42,528 nt of DNA from positions 1 to 42,528 of the forward strand of contig QKCC01000065.1 in assembly GCA_003245835.1 (NCBI GenBank), written 5' to 3'. Origin of the DNA: Spirochaetales bacterium. GTDB lineage: Bacteria; Spirochaetota; Spirochaetia; UBA9216. Shown here in pieces: positions 34,839 through 42,528 of the stretch (within the stretch, counting starts at the first letter, position 1; the number at the start of each line of letters is the position of its first letter). Both the position numbers and the translations under genes were made by a program. The notes under the pieces are model-generated. The model was not told the DNA's origin. It worked only from the letters and a program-made list of their open reading frames with translations, and made no database searches.

Positions 34839-35723
34839 TCAGTATTCGCTTACAAGGCTGAATTGTCCGCCTTCCCCAGTCAGGCTGCCGGCCCAGGGAT
34901 TCGGATAGTCCCTATAGTGGGTGAATGAGTAACTGACTGTATCGTTGAAAATCCCCTCAAGGGTCAGAGTTCCGGTACTGTTCCAGGAGCCTGAGTACGA
35001 ACTGCCGGAGGAGCTGCTGGTGACTGTAACAGCACCCGTAATCGAAGCCGTCCCGCTCAGTGCCGGATTTTCATTCAGCGACTGATAATCAGTGAAGACC
35101 GCCCTCATGTTAGTATACTCGTATTTATACTTGTTATAGTCCAGCATAGTCTTGGTGAAGGTTCCATTTACGGTCACTGTTCCTCCAACCGCCCCGTCTA
35201 CAATCTTGTTCGAACACGTCTGACTCGAGAGCCAGGGCACTGCCCTGAAAAAATCATCTACGATAGACTGAGCCACCCGGGCCGCATCGGAAGAATAGAT
35301 AACCGCCGGACCGTTGATCCCCTCCCGGATAGTAAACGCATAATCCTCTTTCCCGTACACATAGTCCCGGTGCAGGTAAACTGTAAAATAAATCTCTCCG
35401 CCGGATGATGCTGTGAAAGTTGCGACGTCGTGAGCGGATGTCCCCATATCAAAATCGAAATCTTCAATATGCAGATGGATAGGCACTTCATCAAAAGACG
35501 CGAGCTCGGCTGTATAGACCTGTCCCTCATCGAAGGCTGCTTTGTACAAACAGTAATAATAAGGATAATCCTCTTCGCACGTGTCGTCGATGTAGCCCTG
35601 AAATACCGCATTAAGAACAAGCTTCGGGACAAGATCACAGGTCCACAGAAGGCAGCCGGCTGAACATGTCAGAATAATCAATAAGAGACTCCTGAATCTT
35701 GAAAGATTATTTTGAATTTTCAT
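34839..35723 (-). CDS. Lipoprotein of unknown function
   Basis: A 294-residue exported protein. The signal peptide MKIQNNLSRFRSLLLIILTC is followed by SAGC, a plausible lipobox, with a second cysteine option in LWTC. The mature part is beta-rich; the last 120 residues have repeated Thr/Ser/Gly strands such as GGTVTVNGTFTKTML, GTASITGAVTVTSSSSGSSY and TGTLTLEGIFNDTVSYSF, suggesting a beta-barrel-like or adhesin-like sheet. No known motif. GGAAGGAG precedes the ATG. It is monocistronic and convergent with the thioesterase gene. Confidence 0.85.
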   Translation of the reverse strand: MKIQNNLSRFRSLLLIILTCSAGCLLWTCDLVPKLVLNAVFQGYIDDTCEEDYPYYYCLYKAAFDEGQVYTAELASFDEVPIHLHIEDFDFDMGTSAHDVATFTASSGGEIYFTVYLHRDYVYGKEDYAFTIREGINGPAVIYSSDAARVAQSIVDDFFRAVPWLSSQTCSNKIVDGAVGGTVTVNGTFTKTMLDYNKYKYEYTNMRAVFTDYQSLNENPALSGTASITGAVTVTSSSSGSSYSGSWNSTGTLTLEGIFNDTVSYSFTHYRDYPNPWAGSLTGEGGQFSLVSEY

Positions 35724-36081
35724 ATTTCTACTCCTTCCGCCCCGGAAACAGTATTAAAAAGCGCGCAGGATTATCGGGGGATAAATGAATCAGTAATATC
35801 TGCTGAACCAAAAACCTTGCGGTTTCACGTTCAGCTGTTTTATCATTGGTTTCCTCTGAATAAGCGCTCCATTTACAAAACTCATTAAATTATAAAGGCT
35901 TCCAAAATAAAAAACATCCGTAAAAACATGGTTATTTTTCATCGAAATTGAACCTGAACGAGCACATTTTCCCGAAAGAAATAACCTAATAGCGATGAAA
36001 TTGTTCGCTATGCATGCAACTCTGAACATCCGTACAGAGAGGGTGATTTCACTCTGCCCGGCATTACTCCAAAATTAGCAC
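35724..36081. other. Gene-poor gap between lipoprotein and histidine kinase
   Basis: About 360 bp without a supported gene. A 79-codon minus-strand ORF (35790-36029) has no Shine-Dalgarno site and an unremarkable composition; it might be a decayed gene fragment, but I cannot identify it. The right end merges into the promoter of the kinase gene. Confidence 0.4.
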
Positions 36082-36110
36082 TTGCTATCTATATTCGATA
36101 GGGCTACAAT
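36082..36110 (+). promoter_or_regulatory. Promoter of the histidine kinase-receiver operon
   Basis: TTGCTA and TACAAT are exactly 17 bp apart. The spacer contains the inverted repeat CTATC-TATATTC-GATAG, which a regulator could bind. The leader to ATG 36126 would be only about 9-10 bases. Confidence 0.55.
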
Positions 36111-36125
36111 TGCAGTGGAATAAAA

Positions 36126-37445
36126 ATGAATATGAACATGAGTACTGTTATTTCCATAGCAGTTATTGTTTCAAGCCTGATGACACTATATATATTTTTT
36201 CTGTGGCTCGGATACCGTGAAGACAACCGTGCTGTCGGGTATTTCCTCTCCGGTTTTATAATTGTCAATATCGCCTACATAATTCTGAATTTTTCGGGTA
36301 AATGGCCGTTTTTCCTGACCGGCGTATTTGCAAATACGATATTCATCGGCGGGTATGCCATAATGTTTATTGCTTTTGCGTTCTTTTTAAAAGGAAATAT
36401 TGTTTTAAGAGAAATCGCAATCCTGATTATAATTACAGCGGGCGTACTGGTTGAACAGATCATCTTCAGCTATATATACCCGTCTATCAGGATAAGGCTT
36501 ATTCTGCTGTCAGGAGCAACCTCTTTTATTCAGCTTTTTATCGCATTTCTGATCTTCAAATACCGGAAGAGTCTTGGAACAGTCCATTTTTTTCTTATTC
36601 CGGTCATTCTTATAAGGGTCCTGAGTTCTTTATCCAGTGCTGTTCTGGCAATATTTGCGGACCCCGGCAAAACTATAGCCAGCCTGTCATGGTACCATGT
36701 AATAACTACAGTATTGGGAACTTACCTTTTAACATTCTGGCCTTTCGGCTTCGCCATGATGATTCTCAATCGAAAAAAAGCCGTTGCTGAAGAGCGCACC
36801 AGGGAAGCAGGGCTTCTGCTTCGAGAGCTGCATCACAGGATGAACAACAACATGAGCATGATCATTTCACTGATCGACTGGCAGATTTTAAGATCCGATG
36901 AACATCAGTCCGGTACGGCTGATGTAATTAAGGCCCAGCTCTCCGCCGCAAAAGCCAGGATTCACTCCCAGGCGCTGGTCTACCAGAGGCTTTTAACAGA
37001 GGGAAACCTCACCAGGATTATGCTGAATGACTTCATTTCCAGCCTGTCTGAAAAAATTGAATCAGAATTCATGCAGGACGACCGGAATGTCCGGATTAAC
37101 CTTACCCTGACCCCAATCCTGGTAAGTATCGAAACAGCAGGCTATGCCGGACTCATCCTGAATGAGCTTCTGGCCAACAGTTTCACGCACGCGTTCCCGG
37201 ACAACAAAACCGGTGAGATAAACATTACCCTTGAAACAAAGCCGGATAATAATATATTTTTAACATATAGTGATAACGGACCCGGGGCCGAGAAAATCAA
37301 GCCGGGTGAATTTCAGGGGATGGGAACGGAACTGGTACAAATTCTGGGAGAACAACAACTGCGCGGGCAAATGACCATGGATTATAAAAACGGATTTTTC
37401 TTTTCCCTGATTTTTAAAAATGAGCTGCCGAAAACAAGGATTTGA
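36126..37445 (+). CDS. Seven-helix membrane sensor histidine kinase (HisKA_2 type)
   Basis: A 439-residue inner-membrane protein. Residues about 1-220 contain seven hydrophobic helices with short loops, so the signal is probably sensed within the membrane or at its surface. Then follow the HisKA_2 phospho-acceptor box LLRELHHRMNNNMSMIISL at about residue 236 and an HATPase_c domain with N-box LNELLANSFTHAFPD and G1 box YSDNGPGA. It would phosphorylate the receiver protein encoded 1 bp downstream. Three closely spaced ATG codons (MNMNM) leave the exact start open by four residues. The signal is unknown. Confidence 0.92.
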   Translation: MNMNMSTVISIAVIVSSLMTLYIFFLWLGYREDNRAVGYFLSGFIIVNIAYIILNFSGKWPFFLTGVFANTIFIGGYAIMFIAFAFFLKGNIVLREIAILIIITAGVLVEQIIFSYIYPSIRIRLILLSGATSFIQLFIAFLIFKYRKSLGTVHFFLIPVILIRVLSSLSSAVLAIFADPGKTIASLSWYHVITTVLGTYLLTFWPFGFAMMILNRKKAVAEERTREAGLLLRELHHRMNNNMSMIISLIDWQILRSDEHQSGTADVIKAQLSAAKARIHSQALVYQRLLTEGNLTRIMLNDFISSLSEKIESEFMQDDRNVRINLTLTPILVSIETAGYAGLILNELLANSFTHAFPDNKTGEINITLETKPDNNIFLTYSDNGPGAEKIKPGEFQGMGTELVQILGEQQLRGQMTMDYKNGFFFSLIFKNELPKTRI

Positions 37446-37446
37446 A

Positions 37447-37803
37447 GTGGGACAAAAAAAGCTGTTGATTGTCGAAGATGAGATTATTATTGCCATGAAT
37501 CTGCGAAGACAGCTGGAAAAAAATGGCTTTGAGGTCTGCGGGATCGCCGGCGGAGAAAAAGAAGCTGTCGATTCCGTTCAGCTGCATCGCCCGGACACGG
37601 TCCTGATGGATATAAACCTGCGCAACAATGAATCAGGAATAAACGCCGCCAACGAAATCCGCAAACAGGAACACATCCCGAATATCATCTACATTACAGG
37701 CTACGGTGACGAGGAACTGATCCGTTCCGCCTGGAATACCGGACCGTTGGCAGTTCTCAAGAAACCTGTCATTATGGAAGATATTATCAGGCTGCTGGCA
37801 TAG
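37447..37803 (+). CDS. Stand-alone response regulator receiver protein
   Basis: GTG 37447 after AAGGA, 1 bp behind the kinase stop, gives 118 residues; the track start at 37420 lies inside the kinase gene. It is a single CheY-like domain: LLIVEDE (acidic pocket), phospho-acceptor Asp in VLMDINLRNNESG, switch Thr in IIYITGYG and lysine in LKKPV. There is no output domain, so it must act by protein contact, or pass the phosphate on. The Gly-Tyr-Gly-Asp-Glu after the switch Thr is common in receivers paired with HisKA_2/HWE kinases. Co-transcribed with the kinase. Confidence 0.92.
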   Translation: MGQKKLLIVEDEIIIAMNLRRQLEKNGFEVCGIAGGEKEAVDSVQLHRPDTVLMDINLRNNESGINAANEIRKQEHIPNIIYITGYGDEELIRSAWNTGPLAVLKKPVIMEDIIRLLA

Positions 37804-37873
37804 TGAACACTATTTAAGCACTTTAAAAAACAATACAATAAAAGCCAAAGCTTTCACTGCCGCTAAATTAATA

Positions 37874-37902
37874 TTGCAAAACCATTGGTTAGGGATTAAT
37901 AT
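37874..37902 (+). promoter_or_regulatory. Possible promoter of the three-lipoprotein operon
   Basis: TTGCAA and TAATAT are 17 bp apart, each a 4/6 match to consensus. The predicted leader to ATG 37939 is about 30 bases. No terminator is evident between the receiver gene and this site. Confidence 0.35.
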
Positions 37903-37938
37903 CAAAAAAACACTGATAAATAAAGGGAAATGCATTCG

Positions 37939-38667
37939 ATGAAAAAATTGCTGGATGCTCTTCGTTTTTGTTTCCTGATAGTTTTAATATTTTCTATAAT
38001 CCTTTCATGTGCCGTTCCGGTTGGACCGGGATGGGAAGATCCGGATGCGCCGGAATTATCCATAACAAGTGAATCAGCCAGAACGTCACTGGATCTCTCC
38101 TGGACCGAATATTCCGGAGCCGTAGGATACAATTTGTATGTGTCCGACAATCCGGAAGGGGCTTTCACACTACTTCAGGAGAATCTCTCCGGAACATCAT
38201 TCCCGGTCACACCGGAGATGCTGTCTCCAAAAATGTTTTCTTTTTTCAGGGTTACTGCGGTGCTTTCTTCCGGAGAAACCGAAAAATCCCGGCCCGTAGA
38301 AGGACGTTTTATAACCGGAGATCTAAGCGTCAGCAGCTTTCAGGCCGATTCATCCAATCCGGATCAATCTGTTTTAACACTGGAATGGGAAGGTATACCG
38401 ACGGTAACAGGCTACCAGATCCTTTACTCTTATCATCCGGAAGGAGTTTATTACAGACTTCCGGCTGCAGGATTGCAGGATATAACCTACGACACACAAT
38501 CTATTCTTTTTCCAGGCCAGGTTGACGGTAAATACAGGGTCAGCTTTCTGCGAAGCAGAGCTTCTGATGCCTATTTCAAGGTAAGAGCGGTTTTCTACAA
38601 CTCAGCGGATCAAAAATATTATTACAGCTACGAGAGTCCAGCTTTGCTTGATAAGGGGAGCAGATGA
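37939..38667 (+). CDS. Lipoprotein with fibronectin type III-like domains
   Basis: ATG 37939 is preferred over 37930, because AAGGGA sits at a proper distance only for it; the product has 242 residues. The signal peptide runs MKKLLDALRFCFLIVLIFSI and is followed by ILSC, a lipobox. Two fibronectin III-like sandwiches follow: about residues 38-118 (LDLSWTEYSGAVGYNLYVSD) and about 128-235 (LTLEWEGIPTVTGYQILYSY). The phrase Trp-x-x-hydrophobic-x-x-x-x-GY-x-hydrophobic-Tyr is the usual Fn3 pattern. It is a membrane-anchored, outward-facing binding or spacer protein. First of three overlapping lipoprotein genes. Confidence 0.85.
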   Translation: MKKLLDALRFCFLIVLIFSIILSCAVPVGPGWEDPDAPELSITSESARTSLDLSWTEYSGAVGYNLYVSDNPEGAFTLLQENLSGTSFPVTPEMLSPKMFSFFRVTAVLSSGETEKSRPVEGRFITGDLSVSSFQADSSNPDQSVLTLEWEGIPTVTGYQILYSYHPEGVYYRLPAAGLQDITYDTQSILFPGQVDGKYRVSFLRSRASDAYFKVRAVFYNSADQKYYYSYESPALLDKGSR

Positions 38668-39062
38668 AAAAGAGAATAACTGTCACATCCCTATTAATAA
38701 TGTTCCTGATAACCATGAGCGCTTGCAGCGGTCTGTTCCAGCTCAGCGGCATGCAGGCGGAGGTCGAAATACTGGAAGCTGAGCTTGATGAAGGTTATGG
38801 AGTTATTACACTTCATGCACGGGCGCATAATATAGGGACAAAAACTATACCAACGCTGAAGGTCACGTACACAGCTTACATATGGGATACCGCAGTTGGG
38901 GAGTATGTAACTCTGGACTTCTGGAATACTTTTACACAGCTTGAGCCCGATACCTGGCAGGTAGCGCTTGCGCTCGATACTTATTACCTGCATATCGACG
39001 TTACCAATCCCGACGCCGGTCTGAGTTATGTTGTGATAAAAAATTTGGAGTACCAATCCTGA
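38664..39062 (+). CDS. Small lipoprotein of unknown function
   Basis: A 132-residue protein with signal peptide and lipobox MKKRITVTSLLIMFLITMSA before Cys (SAC). The mature part, with VITLHARAHNIGTKTIPTLK and VTYTAYIWDTAVGEYVTLDF, resembles the short beta-sandwich of proteins that carry a non-covalent N-G-x-x-T/P type extension (a LEA14-like or CARDB-like fold), but this is a guess from pattern. It overlaps the Fn3 lipoprotein by 4 bp (ATGA) and the next gene by 1 bp, so all three are translationally coupled. GGGGAG precedes the ATG. Confidence 0.85.
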   Translation: MKKRITVTSLLIMFLITMSACSGLFQLSGMQAEVEILEAELDEGYGVITLHARAHNIGTKTIPTLKVTYTAYIWDTAVGEYVTLDFWNTFTQLEPDTWQVALALDTYYLHIDVTNPDAGLSYVVIKNLEYQS

Positions 39063-39538
39063 TGAAACAAGTATCCATGAATGACTATTTCAGGAAAAGA
39101 GGAAAGTTCTTAACATTACTTATTTCAGTCTTATTGCTGACAGGCTGCAGCCTGCTTCCGATCCCGGAATTCAATATCAGGATTTATAATCTGAGCGCAC
39201 CTTCCTACCTTAACCCTTCCGACAGCCAGTCCTTTTCAGTCAAGTATACTGCGGATTGCGTTGAAGCCGCCGGCAATGGTTATGCGGATGCAAGGGTGTA
39301 TTTTTCCCTGATTGATACTGCCGGCAGGGAATATATTCACACCGATAACATATTGTACCTGTCGGGCGGCGAAAACTATGATGAAATAGTCATATTCGAC
39401 TGGTACAACGAGTATACGCCGCTGTCCTATGCACCGGTCTCCGTTGTATTCTCAACCGGCGGATTTGATCTGAACTACTGGGAAGCAGCCTTCATCTACG
39501 ACGAAGTCGGGGGATACTGGGAGGCCAGAACCTACTGA
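39062..39538 (+). CDS. Small lipoprotein of unknown function
   Basis: A 158-residue protein beginning with a charged stretch (MKQVSMNDYFRKRGKF) and a hydrophobic helix ending in LLLTGC, a strong lipobox. The mature 125 residues look like one beta-sandwich, with FSVKYTADCVEAAGNGYADA and ARVYFSLIDTAGREYIHTDN. No known family recognised. Its ATG overlaps the previous stop (TGATG), and GGAG lies upstream. It is last in a three-lipoprotein operon, whose products may form one envelope complex (inference). Confidence 0.85.
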   Translation: MKQVSMNDYFRKRGKFLTLLISVLLLTGCSLLPIPEFNIRIYNLSAPSYLNPSDSQSFSVKYTADCVEAAGNGYADARVYFSLIDTAGREYIHTDNILYLSGGENYDEIVIFDWYNEYTPLSYAPVSVVFSTGGFDLNYWEAAFIYDEVGGYWEARTY

Positions 39539-39800
39539 AAAGCCGAAAGACCGATGTAAGGTTTTCTCTATCGGGAACTCATATTGCAAAGAATTTCCTT
39601 TTTTAGACAATGCATTTAATTTTCCTATTGTACTTAATGAATTATTTTTTTCTCTCGTACCTCGCACGAAATATGGATGTTGTAGATCTATACAGGTGAT
39701 TGGTTATTCCATCAACCTTCATAAGGAAAGCTTCATATAGAAATTTGCTTTTCGCTATAACATTCAATAGAATTGTGTACTGACCACAGAGGAGATTCTT

Positions 39801-39935
39801 ATGAGAAGCAGAATTTTTTTAGTTTCCGTTTCATTTGTGTTACTGATATGGCTGAGCATTACAACCGGGTGCAGTGTATCCGATCCGGTCCCAACGAATC
39901 GGACAGGGACTATAACAATCAAATCACTGGATTAG
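39801..39935 (+). CDS. 44-residue lipoprotein, missed by the ORF track
   Basis: ATG 39801 follows GAGGAG at 7 bases and the frame closes at TAG 39935. The product is MRSRIFLVSVSFVLLIWLSI followed by TTGC, a convincing lipidation site, leaving only 21 mature residues (C-S-V-S-D-P-V-P...). It resembles the very small lipoproteins, such as entericidin- or lysis-type peptides, that travel with larger partners, but no family can be named. The next gene starts 9 bp later, so the pair forms an operon. The 260 bp upstream hold no other gene; several AT-rich segments could provide the promoter. Confidence 0.8.
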   Translation: MRSRIFLVSVSFVLLIWLSITTGCSVSDPVPTNRTGTITIKSLD

Positions 39936-39944
39936 GGAGCTGAT

Positions 39945-41009
39945 ATGAAACGTTTTTTTCTGATTATACTTTGTTTTTTTATAACCGGCATGGCTTTTAG
40001 CCAGGAGCTTGGATATCAGCTGATAAATATCGATGGCATCAAGGTAAATATTGGAGATATTCGATTTGAAGAGGGCGAGTACGGAGCTTCTGTTACAAGC
40101 GGCGGATTATCGATTAATAGAGAAGTGGACCTTACCGGAAATATCAATGACATTTTCAGTGAAGAATTTACTATTAATTTTGAAGAAGGTTATTCCGAGC
40201 TGATTTTCAACATGGTCGCAATTAAATTTTATGATGGAATCGGTATTAAAGGGTATGCAGAAGTGGATGAAGAAACCAATACCTTCATGTATACCACCGC
40301 AAACGGTCCGGTGCGCGCCGTACTCAACTCGGATGATTGGGACCCGAATGATGCTCAGGTTATCGGATATGATTATACCGTTCTGGATTATATCTATGAT
40401 AAAAGCGACGGCGGGATAAATTGGGAAACCACCATGCTTCCGGAATTGGTTACGATCGGATCCGAAGATCCGCTTGAAATAAGCCTGCTGATTGATATTT
40501 TTCAGGTGGCTTTTTACTGGAATGGTGATGATACAAAACGCGTAGGGGCTGTGTTTTATCAGGCTGAAGATTTTCCAGCAGGAACCCCGGTGGTCGGGGT
40601 AGCCTATATTCCGACCTATGTGGCTGTAAACAGGGACCTCATAAGTGAAACCTATGCGATCACCTCAAGCGAGAATGTGTCCGCGTTAACACCAACCGCT
40701 GCCGGATTTTACGATCAGACGAAGGTAATGACACTGACCCTGGTTTTTGATTCTGACACAGGGGAATTTTTTGCCGGCAGATCAGGGAACAGCGCCGGGG
40801 CAAACGCCAACTGGAATCTTGAACAATTTGTAACAACAGGATCGGTTTCCGGTGGTGCTTATACATTTGAAGTATCCAATCTTCAAAAAGAGGCACTTTT
40901 TGAGGGAACGTTATCTAACTTCGTTCGAACCAATATAGATGCTCAGGGAACGTCTGCATATACTAATGATTCAGGTACCTTTACCTTGAATTATGTTCGT
41001 GTGAAATGA
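39945..41009 (+). CDS. Secreted beta-rich protein of unknown function
   Basis: A 354-residue protein with signal peptide MKRFFLIILCFFITGMAFSQ and no lipobox, hence periplasmic or outer-membrane associated. The mature part is acidic, rich in Asp, Glu, Gly, Thr and aromatic residues, and alternates in a way typical of large beta sheets, for example LTLVFDSDTGEFFAGRSG and GTFTLNYVRVK at the end. The final aromatic-hydrophobic strand would suit an outer-membrane beta-barrel, but residue patterns are not strong enough to decide. AGGGAG precedes the ATG. Paired with the 44-residue lipoprotein 9 bp upstream. Confidence 0.85.
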   Translation: MKRFFLIILCFFITGMAFSQELGYQLINIDGIKVNIGDIRFEEGEYGASVTSGGLSINREVDLTGNINDIFSEEFTINFEEGYSELIFNMVAIKFYDGIGIKGYAEVDEETNTFMYTTANGPVRAVLNSDDWDPNDAQVIGYDYTVLDYIYDKSDGGINWETTMLPELVTIGSEDPLEISLLIDIFQVAFYWNGDDTKRVGAVFYQAEDFPAGTPVVGVAYIPTYVAVNRDLISETYAITSSENVSALTPTAAGFYDQTKVMTLTLVFDSDTGEFFAGRSGNSAGANANWNLEQFVTTGSVSGGAYTFEVSNLQKEALFEGTLSNFVRTNIDAQGTSAYTNDSGTFTLNYVRVK

Positions 41010-41067
41010 TATTTTTTAATTATAAGGGGATATCTAAAAATATAGTGGATGTTTATTCATTATTGTA

Positions 41068-41102
41068 TGTAGTCCGGAAGATTTCTGTTCTTCCGGACTA
41101 CA
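41068..41102. repeat. Perfect 14-bp inverted repeat without T-run
   Basis: TGTAGTCCGGAAGA, loop TTTCTGT, TCTTCCGGACTACA. It lies between two convergent genes, 59 bp after the secreted-protein stop and about 180 bp after the MFS stop. Neither strand has a T-run after the stem, so it is not a standard terminator, though it may still end or protect transcripts. The rest of 41010-41279 is AT-rich with nothing else noted. Confidence 0.8.
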
Positions 41103-41279
41103 GAGTCCTTGGCTTAGATTTTCGTATCCAGATAAAAAATCATCTCTCTTAATCAGCCGATTTCATTAATTACTTTCGTAATCAAAACGCCAATAAGATA
41201 AAGTGGCGGAATATGAAATTTCATTTAAATATTTCCTACATTTTAAAATCCAAATTATTTTAGCGCGTGAGAACTAAGT

Positions 41280-42528
41280 TTAAAAACTCATAGTTTTTAC
41301 CCTTCCATAATAAATCTTTCCGGCAAAAAAAAGCGGAACCAGGGCCAGCAGCACAATCAAAGCCGCCCAGAAAAACATCGATTCGGTGGGAATGTTTTCA
41401 ACTATATTGAATTCATTTAAAACGGAACCGCTGCCCCTCTTGATTAGAATATTCCCGATATTTGTACCGATTATCATCGGGATCAAGGTAAAAAACAGAA
41501 CCCGGATTCCTTCGAACTGGCCCCGGCTGTCTTCGGGATATAGCTGTTTCACCCACATGGTCATTGACTGCATTATCAGGATATAACCCGCTCCCACCAG
41601 AAAAACGCCAAGAAAAAGAATGGAATTCATCAAAGAGAAGACATTTTCTACATCGACTTTTTCCGGGCCCGCAAACAGGTAAAGAATCAGCAGTCCCCCG
41701 ATACTGATAAAAATAGACATCATTGCGACAAAAGGAGTCTTTTTATTATTGATAAAACTGACAGCCGGAATTGCAAGAATCATGGCCGCTATTAATCCTA
41801 CGCCCTGCATCAGCCCCATTTTATCGGCAGTAAAACCGATTCTGTATATCATCCAGTTCCCCATATGAACAAAGTAGACATTAAATGCTATAAAGAAGAC
41901 AGTGGTAGTCAGACAGACCAGCACGAGTTCTTTGCGGGCAAAAAATGTTTTAAAATTAAAAATTGATCCGAACTGCTGCCGGAAAGAACCGATTTTATGC
42001 GGCTTTAATTGGGGGGAGTCTTTCAGAAAAAACAGGGAAACGATACCGACAGCAATAACAAAAATTCCCATGGCCCAGAACAGACGCTGATAATTATCGT
42101 TATCGCCGATCAGCAGCCCCCCGACTATTGTCCCTACAATAGTACCTATGACCGGCTGAGTTGCCAGCGCCGCACCAATCTGACCGCGGTTCCTGTCTGT
42201 AGTGGCATCATTAATCCATGCGTTGAATCCCGAATCATTCCCGATCGAACCGAAAAAACTCATAACGTCATCGGCCAGAATAACCAGAAAAGCCGCAAGA
42301 ATACTCACCTTGCTGCCTGCGCCGAGAGACCCTGTACCGAGGAATTCAGTCATACCGAAAAGGATAGTCAGGGCGCCCCACAGGATGTAGCCGATCGAGA
42401 TGAACTTTCTCCTGTTTCCTCTGCGGTCCGACAGCGTACCGAAGAAGAAGGTTGAAAAGGTCGTCACCAGGGCGCTGGTAATTACCATAAGCGTCACTAT
42501 ATTCGAGTCCTTGGCGATCTTCGCGTAC
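41280..42528 (-). CDS. Major facilitator superfamily transporter, N-terminus beyond window
   Basis: The frame continues past the track start (GTG 42497) to the window edge (YAKIAKDSNIV upstream), so the 5' end is missing. The visible 415 residues begin in helix 2, and the typical MFS motif A follows at once: GTLSDRRGNRRKF. About eleven helices can be counted, with a central loop near residues 170-185 and the second half starting at ARKELVLVCLTTTVFFIAFN. Family role: substrate/proton symport or antiport in the inner membrane. The substrate is unknown. It is convergent with the secreted-protein gene, 270 bp apart. Confidence 0.92.
   Translation of the reverse strand, partial: YAKIAKDSNIVTLMVITSALVTTFSTFFFGTLSDRRGNRRKFISIGYILWGALTILFGMTEFLGTGSLGAGSKVSILAAFLVILADDVMSFFGSIGNDSGFNAWINDATTDRNRGQIGAALATQPVIGTIVGTIVGGLLIGDNDNYQRLFWAMGIFVIAVGIVSLFFLKDSPQLKPHKIGSFRQQFGSIFNFKTFFARKELVLVCLTTTVFFIAFNVYFVHMGNWMIYRIGFTADKMGLMQGVGLIAAMILAIPAVSFINNKKTPFVAMMSIFISIGGLLILYLFAGPEKVDVENVFSLMNSILFLGVFLVGAGYILIMQSMTMWVKQLYPEDSRGQFEGIRVLFFTLIPMIIGTNIGNILIKRGSGSVLNEFNIVENIPTESMFFWAALIVLLALVPLFFAGKIYYGRVKTMSF

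Noticed and set aside
35790-36029. 79-codon minus-strand ORF, briefly considered as a transposase fragment
   Set aside because: No transposase motif, no terminal repeats and no ribosome site.
1-42528. tRNA, rRNA, CRISPR array, insertion sequence, prophage or integrative element
   Set aside because: No cloverleaf-like GGTTCGA-type arm with partner stems, no regularly spaced repeats, and no transposase, integrase or phage structural motif was seen on either strand.

Overview
The window looks like chromosomal DNA from a free-living, probably anaerobic spirochaete (Spirochaetota). This is inference. The amino-acid-binding protein has the AGGTQE mature start common in spirochaete solute-binding proteins. 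There are many lipoproteins, an anaerobe-type flavodiiron protein, LicD-type and MGDG-synthase-like glycolipid genes, and moderate GC by eye. I saw no rRNA, tRNA, CRISPR array, insertion sequence or phage gene. About 40 genes are supported. Four items are missing or hidden in the ORF track: the truncated flavodiiron gene at the left edge, a 44-residue lipoprotein at 39801-39935, a broken SGNH hydrolase split over two ORFs, and the true 5' extension of the MFS gene off the right edge.

Layout. 1-3188 (minus): flavodiiron protein, VOC protein, secreted ankyrin/SH3 protein. 3505-6135 (plus): a complete polar amino acid ABC transporter ending in a good intrinsic terminator. 6303-10497 (plus): secreted HEAT-repeat protein with an EF-hand loop, a lipoprotein, a LysR regulator. 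10723-16349 (plus): a compact run of SPFH-GYF protein, double TerB-like protein, zinc-ribbon membrane protein, short Hsp70 and sulfotransferase. 16370-26034: a surface glycan/glycolipid locus in four transcription units (flippase-GT2; LicD-FemAB-hexapeptide acyltransferase; Gfo/Idh-DegT-GT28-like; GT4). 25991-32114 (minus): MMPL/RND exporter, MarR-MATE pair, SGNH pseudogene, BASS transporter. 32206-34716: a sigma-54 enhancer-binding response regulator divergent from a 92-residue unknown protein that has a near-perfect sigma-54 promoter, then a thioesterase. 34839-41009: lipoproteins and secreted proteins around a 7TM HisKA_2 kinase/receiver pair. 41280-end (minus): MFS transporter.

Most interesting. 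First, the SPFH-GYF / TerB-TerB / RanBP2-like zinc ribbon-TM / Hsp70 operon looks like an uncharacterised membrane-associated stress or quality-control module, with a GYF domain sitting between two poly-proline stretches of its own protein and a perfect 15-bp hairpin inside the operon. Second, the sigma-54 unit: regulator gene, TTCGAC-N6-GTCGAA dyad, consensus -24/-12 promoter and a small unknown gene lie in one short divergent region. Third, a probable two-gene unit of a 44-residue lipoprotein and a 354-residue secreted beta-rich protein. All functional proposals rest on motif reading only; no database search was run.
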